Below the pieces are notes generated by a model, which was given only the letters and a program-made list of their open reading frames with translations, did no database searches and was not told where the DNA came from. Below, one piece after another: positions 40,164 to 41,121 of a stretch of 41,121 bases of DNA. A program made the translations under genes and the position numbers. Source of the stretch: Bacteroidota bacterium (GTDB lineage Bacteria; Bacteroidota; Bacteroidia; Palsa-948); the NCBI GenBank assembly GCA_004297845.1, contig SCSP01000029.1, forward strand, positions 1 through 41,121, written 5' to 3'. Position 1 is the first letter of the stretch; every line of letters begins with the position of its first letter.

Positions 40164-40200
40164 AACAGATTGCAAATTGCAGATTACAGATTGCAGATTT
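40164..40200. repeat. GCAGATT tandem repeat in the metG leader
   Basis: AACAGATTGCAAATTGCAG is followed by ATTACAGATTGCAGATTTG, four to five copies of a GCAGATT/ACAGATT unit without a complementary arm. A CTTTAAACTTTGAACTTC stretch follows and runs into the start codon. Confidence 0.7.
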
Positions 40201-40220
40201 GTTACTAACAGCTTTAAACT

Positions 40221-41121
40221 TTGAACTTCAAACGCCATCTCATAACTGCTGCCCTGCCCTACGCCAACGGACCAATTCATATCGGGCATCTGGCGGGTTG
40301 CTATTTGCCGGCAGATATTTACGTACGCTACCTGCGCTCCAAAGGCGAAGATGTAAAGTTCATCTGTGGCTCGGATGAGCACGGGGTTCCTATTACGATC
40401 AAAGCAAAGAACGAAGGCATAACACCTCAACAGGTGGTGGATAAATACCACAAGATGATGGGCGATTCGTTCAAGGAATTCGGAATCTCTTTCGATATAT
40501 ATTCCCGCACTTCGGGCAAAGCGCATCACGAAACGGCTTCTTATTTTTTCAAAACACTTTACGATAAAAAGGTTTTCACGGAAGAGATCACCGAGCAGTA
40601 TTTTGACGAGAAAGCAAATCAGTTTCTGGCTGACCGGTATATTGTAGGAACCTGCCCGAAATGCGCCAACGAAAGCGCATACGGAGACCAATGCGAAAAA
40701 TGCGGTTCAACATTGAGTCCTACAGAACTGATCAACCCAAAATCCACTTTATCAGGAGAAAAACCTGTTTTGAGAAAAACAAAGAACTGGTTCCTGCCTT
40801 TGGATACAATGCAGCCTCGGATCGAAAAATATATTGAATCGCACAAAGACTGGAAAGTGAATGTGTACGGACAATGCAAATCCTGGCTCGACCAGAAACT
40901 GCAACCCCGGGCCATGACCCGTGATCTGAACTGGGGCGTGAAAGTGCCGGTGAAAGACGCGGAAGGAAAGGTATTGTATGTGTGGTTTGATGCACCTATC
41001 GGATACATATCGGCCACCAAAGAACTATTCAATCAGGCCCCATCCCGGCCTTCCCCAAAGGGGAAGGAGATGCAGGCGACTGAGGAGGGATGGGAGTTGT
41101 ACTGGAAAAATAAAGATACCC
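40221..41121 (+). CDS. metG: Methionyl-tRNA synthetase (MetG), 5' part, with a repeat-derived insertion
   Basis: MetG charges tRNA-Met. The sequence reads [18 protein letters not shown], then the HIGH signature in [17 protein letters not shown], the zinc-knuckle CPKC...CEKC (from [10 protein letters not shown] and QCEKCGSTL) and [16 protein letters not shown]. The product is cut by the window edge after 300 codons. The KMSKS motif lies beyond. The only start candidate is TTG at 40221, because TAA occurs 6 bp upstream in frame and the first in-frame ATG lies far inside the HIGH domain. The segment [20 protein letters not shown] (about 273 onward) is a GC-rich palindrome insertion in a loop before WELYWKNKD. 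Confidence 0.94.
   Translation, partial: MNFKRHLITAALPYANGPIHIGHLAGCYLPADIYVRYLRSKGEDVKFICGSDEHGVPITIKAKNEGITPQQVVDKYHKMMGDSFKEFGISFDIYSRTSGKAHHETASYFFKTLYDKKVFTEEITEQYFDEKANQFLADRYIVGTCPKCANESAYGDQCEKCGSTLSPTELINPKSTLSGEKPVLRKTKNWFLPLDTMQPRIEKYIESHKDWKVNVYGQCKSWLDQKLQPRAMTRDLNWGVKVPVKDAEGKVLYVWFDAPIGYISATKELFNQAPSRPSPKGKEMQATEEGWELYWKNKDT
41038..41092. repeat. GC-rich palindromic element inside metG
   Basis: CCCCATCCCGGCCTTCCCC is followed by AAAGGGGAAGGAG, a variant of the element at 22451 (CACCCCGGCCCTCTCC, AAAGGAGAGGGAG). The reading frame differs by one position from that copy, so [10 protein letters not shown] replaces LTPALSKGEG. Confidence 0.75.

Noticed and set aside
40122-40691. 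Open frame of 189 codons opposite metG
   Set aside because: It runs antisense to the conserved HIGH and zinc-knuckle coding region of metG. It includes the repeat-derived LQSVICNLQSV and has no protein family features.

Overview
The window is chromosomal DNA of a member of the Bacteroidota, probably an uncultured lineage. Signs of this are a type IX secretion sorting domain (T9SS) with SprB-like repeats on a large surface protein, DUF2723 and YfhO-type membrane glycosyltransferase-like proteins, a SiaC/DUF1987 protein, DUF4412, paired M16 peptidases, and start regions preceded by the Bacteroidota -7 promoter motif TAnnTTTG. No rRNA, complete transposase or CRISPR array is visible. One tRNA (Gln, anticodon TTG) is present. 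The metG gene runs off the right edge and a truncated RHS-like fragment lies at the left edge.

Layout. 1-2753: RHS-like fragment, ferrous iron uptake genes feoA-feoB, and a 39-residue lipoprotein gene. 2834-6014: an MlaE/MlaF ABC transporter pair, gcvH and a cysteine desulfurase. 6136-9578: a long MORN-repeat protein, an AT-rich orphan gene, and tRNA-Gln followed by a SiaC-like gene. 9851-19001: DUF2723 protein, polysaccharide deacetylase, two M16 peptidases with a ParE-toxin remnant between them, rhomboid protease, and a membrane-anchored EEP-fold hydrolase. 19065-26319: YfhO protein, glycosyltransferase, and a 1072-residue kelch/SprB/PKD/T9SS protein. 26429-37295: a surface-glycan region (SIS isomerase, HldE-like bifunctional heptose enzyme, TylF and FkbM methyltransferases, GT4, a tight operon of deacetylase, ATP-grasp, PHP and methyltransferase genes, and a flippase). 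37285-41121: response regulator, YraN, DUF4412, LD-carboxypeptidase, metG.

The most striking feature is repeat DNA rather than a gene cluster. At least three repeat classes are interspersed through the window: (a) a GC-rich palindrome with arms like CCCTCTCC/GGAGAGGG and a CCTCACCCC flank; (b) short-unit tandem repeats, usually arranged as inverted arms around a short spacer, with a different unit at each locus; (c) a BIME-like nested palindrome ahead of the rhomboid gene. Many copies lie inside open reading frames and are translated: in feoB, three times in the cysteine desulfurase, three times in one polysaccharide deacetylase, in a glycosyltransferase, in metG, in the signal peptide of the MORN protein and at the C-terminus of the LD-carboxypeptidase. 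Others make up 5' leaders or abut start and stop codons. This resembles the protein-coding palindromic elements known from Rickettsia, but with several unrelated repeat types acting in one genome segment.

How the genes fit together. The 26-37 kb region looks like a cell-surface polysaccharide locus, with heptose-type precursor synthesis, transferases, modification enzymes and export by a flippase. The DUF2723, YfhO and glycosyltransferase genes may feed envelope or protein glycosylation. Most remaining genes are housekeeping or envelope functions.
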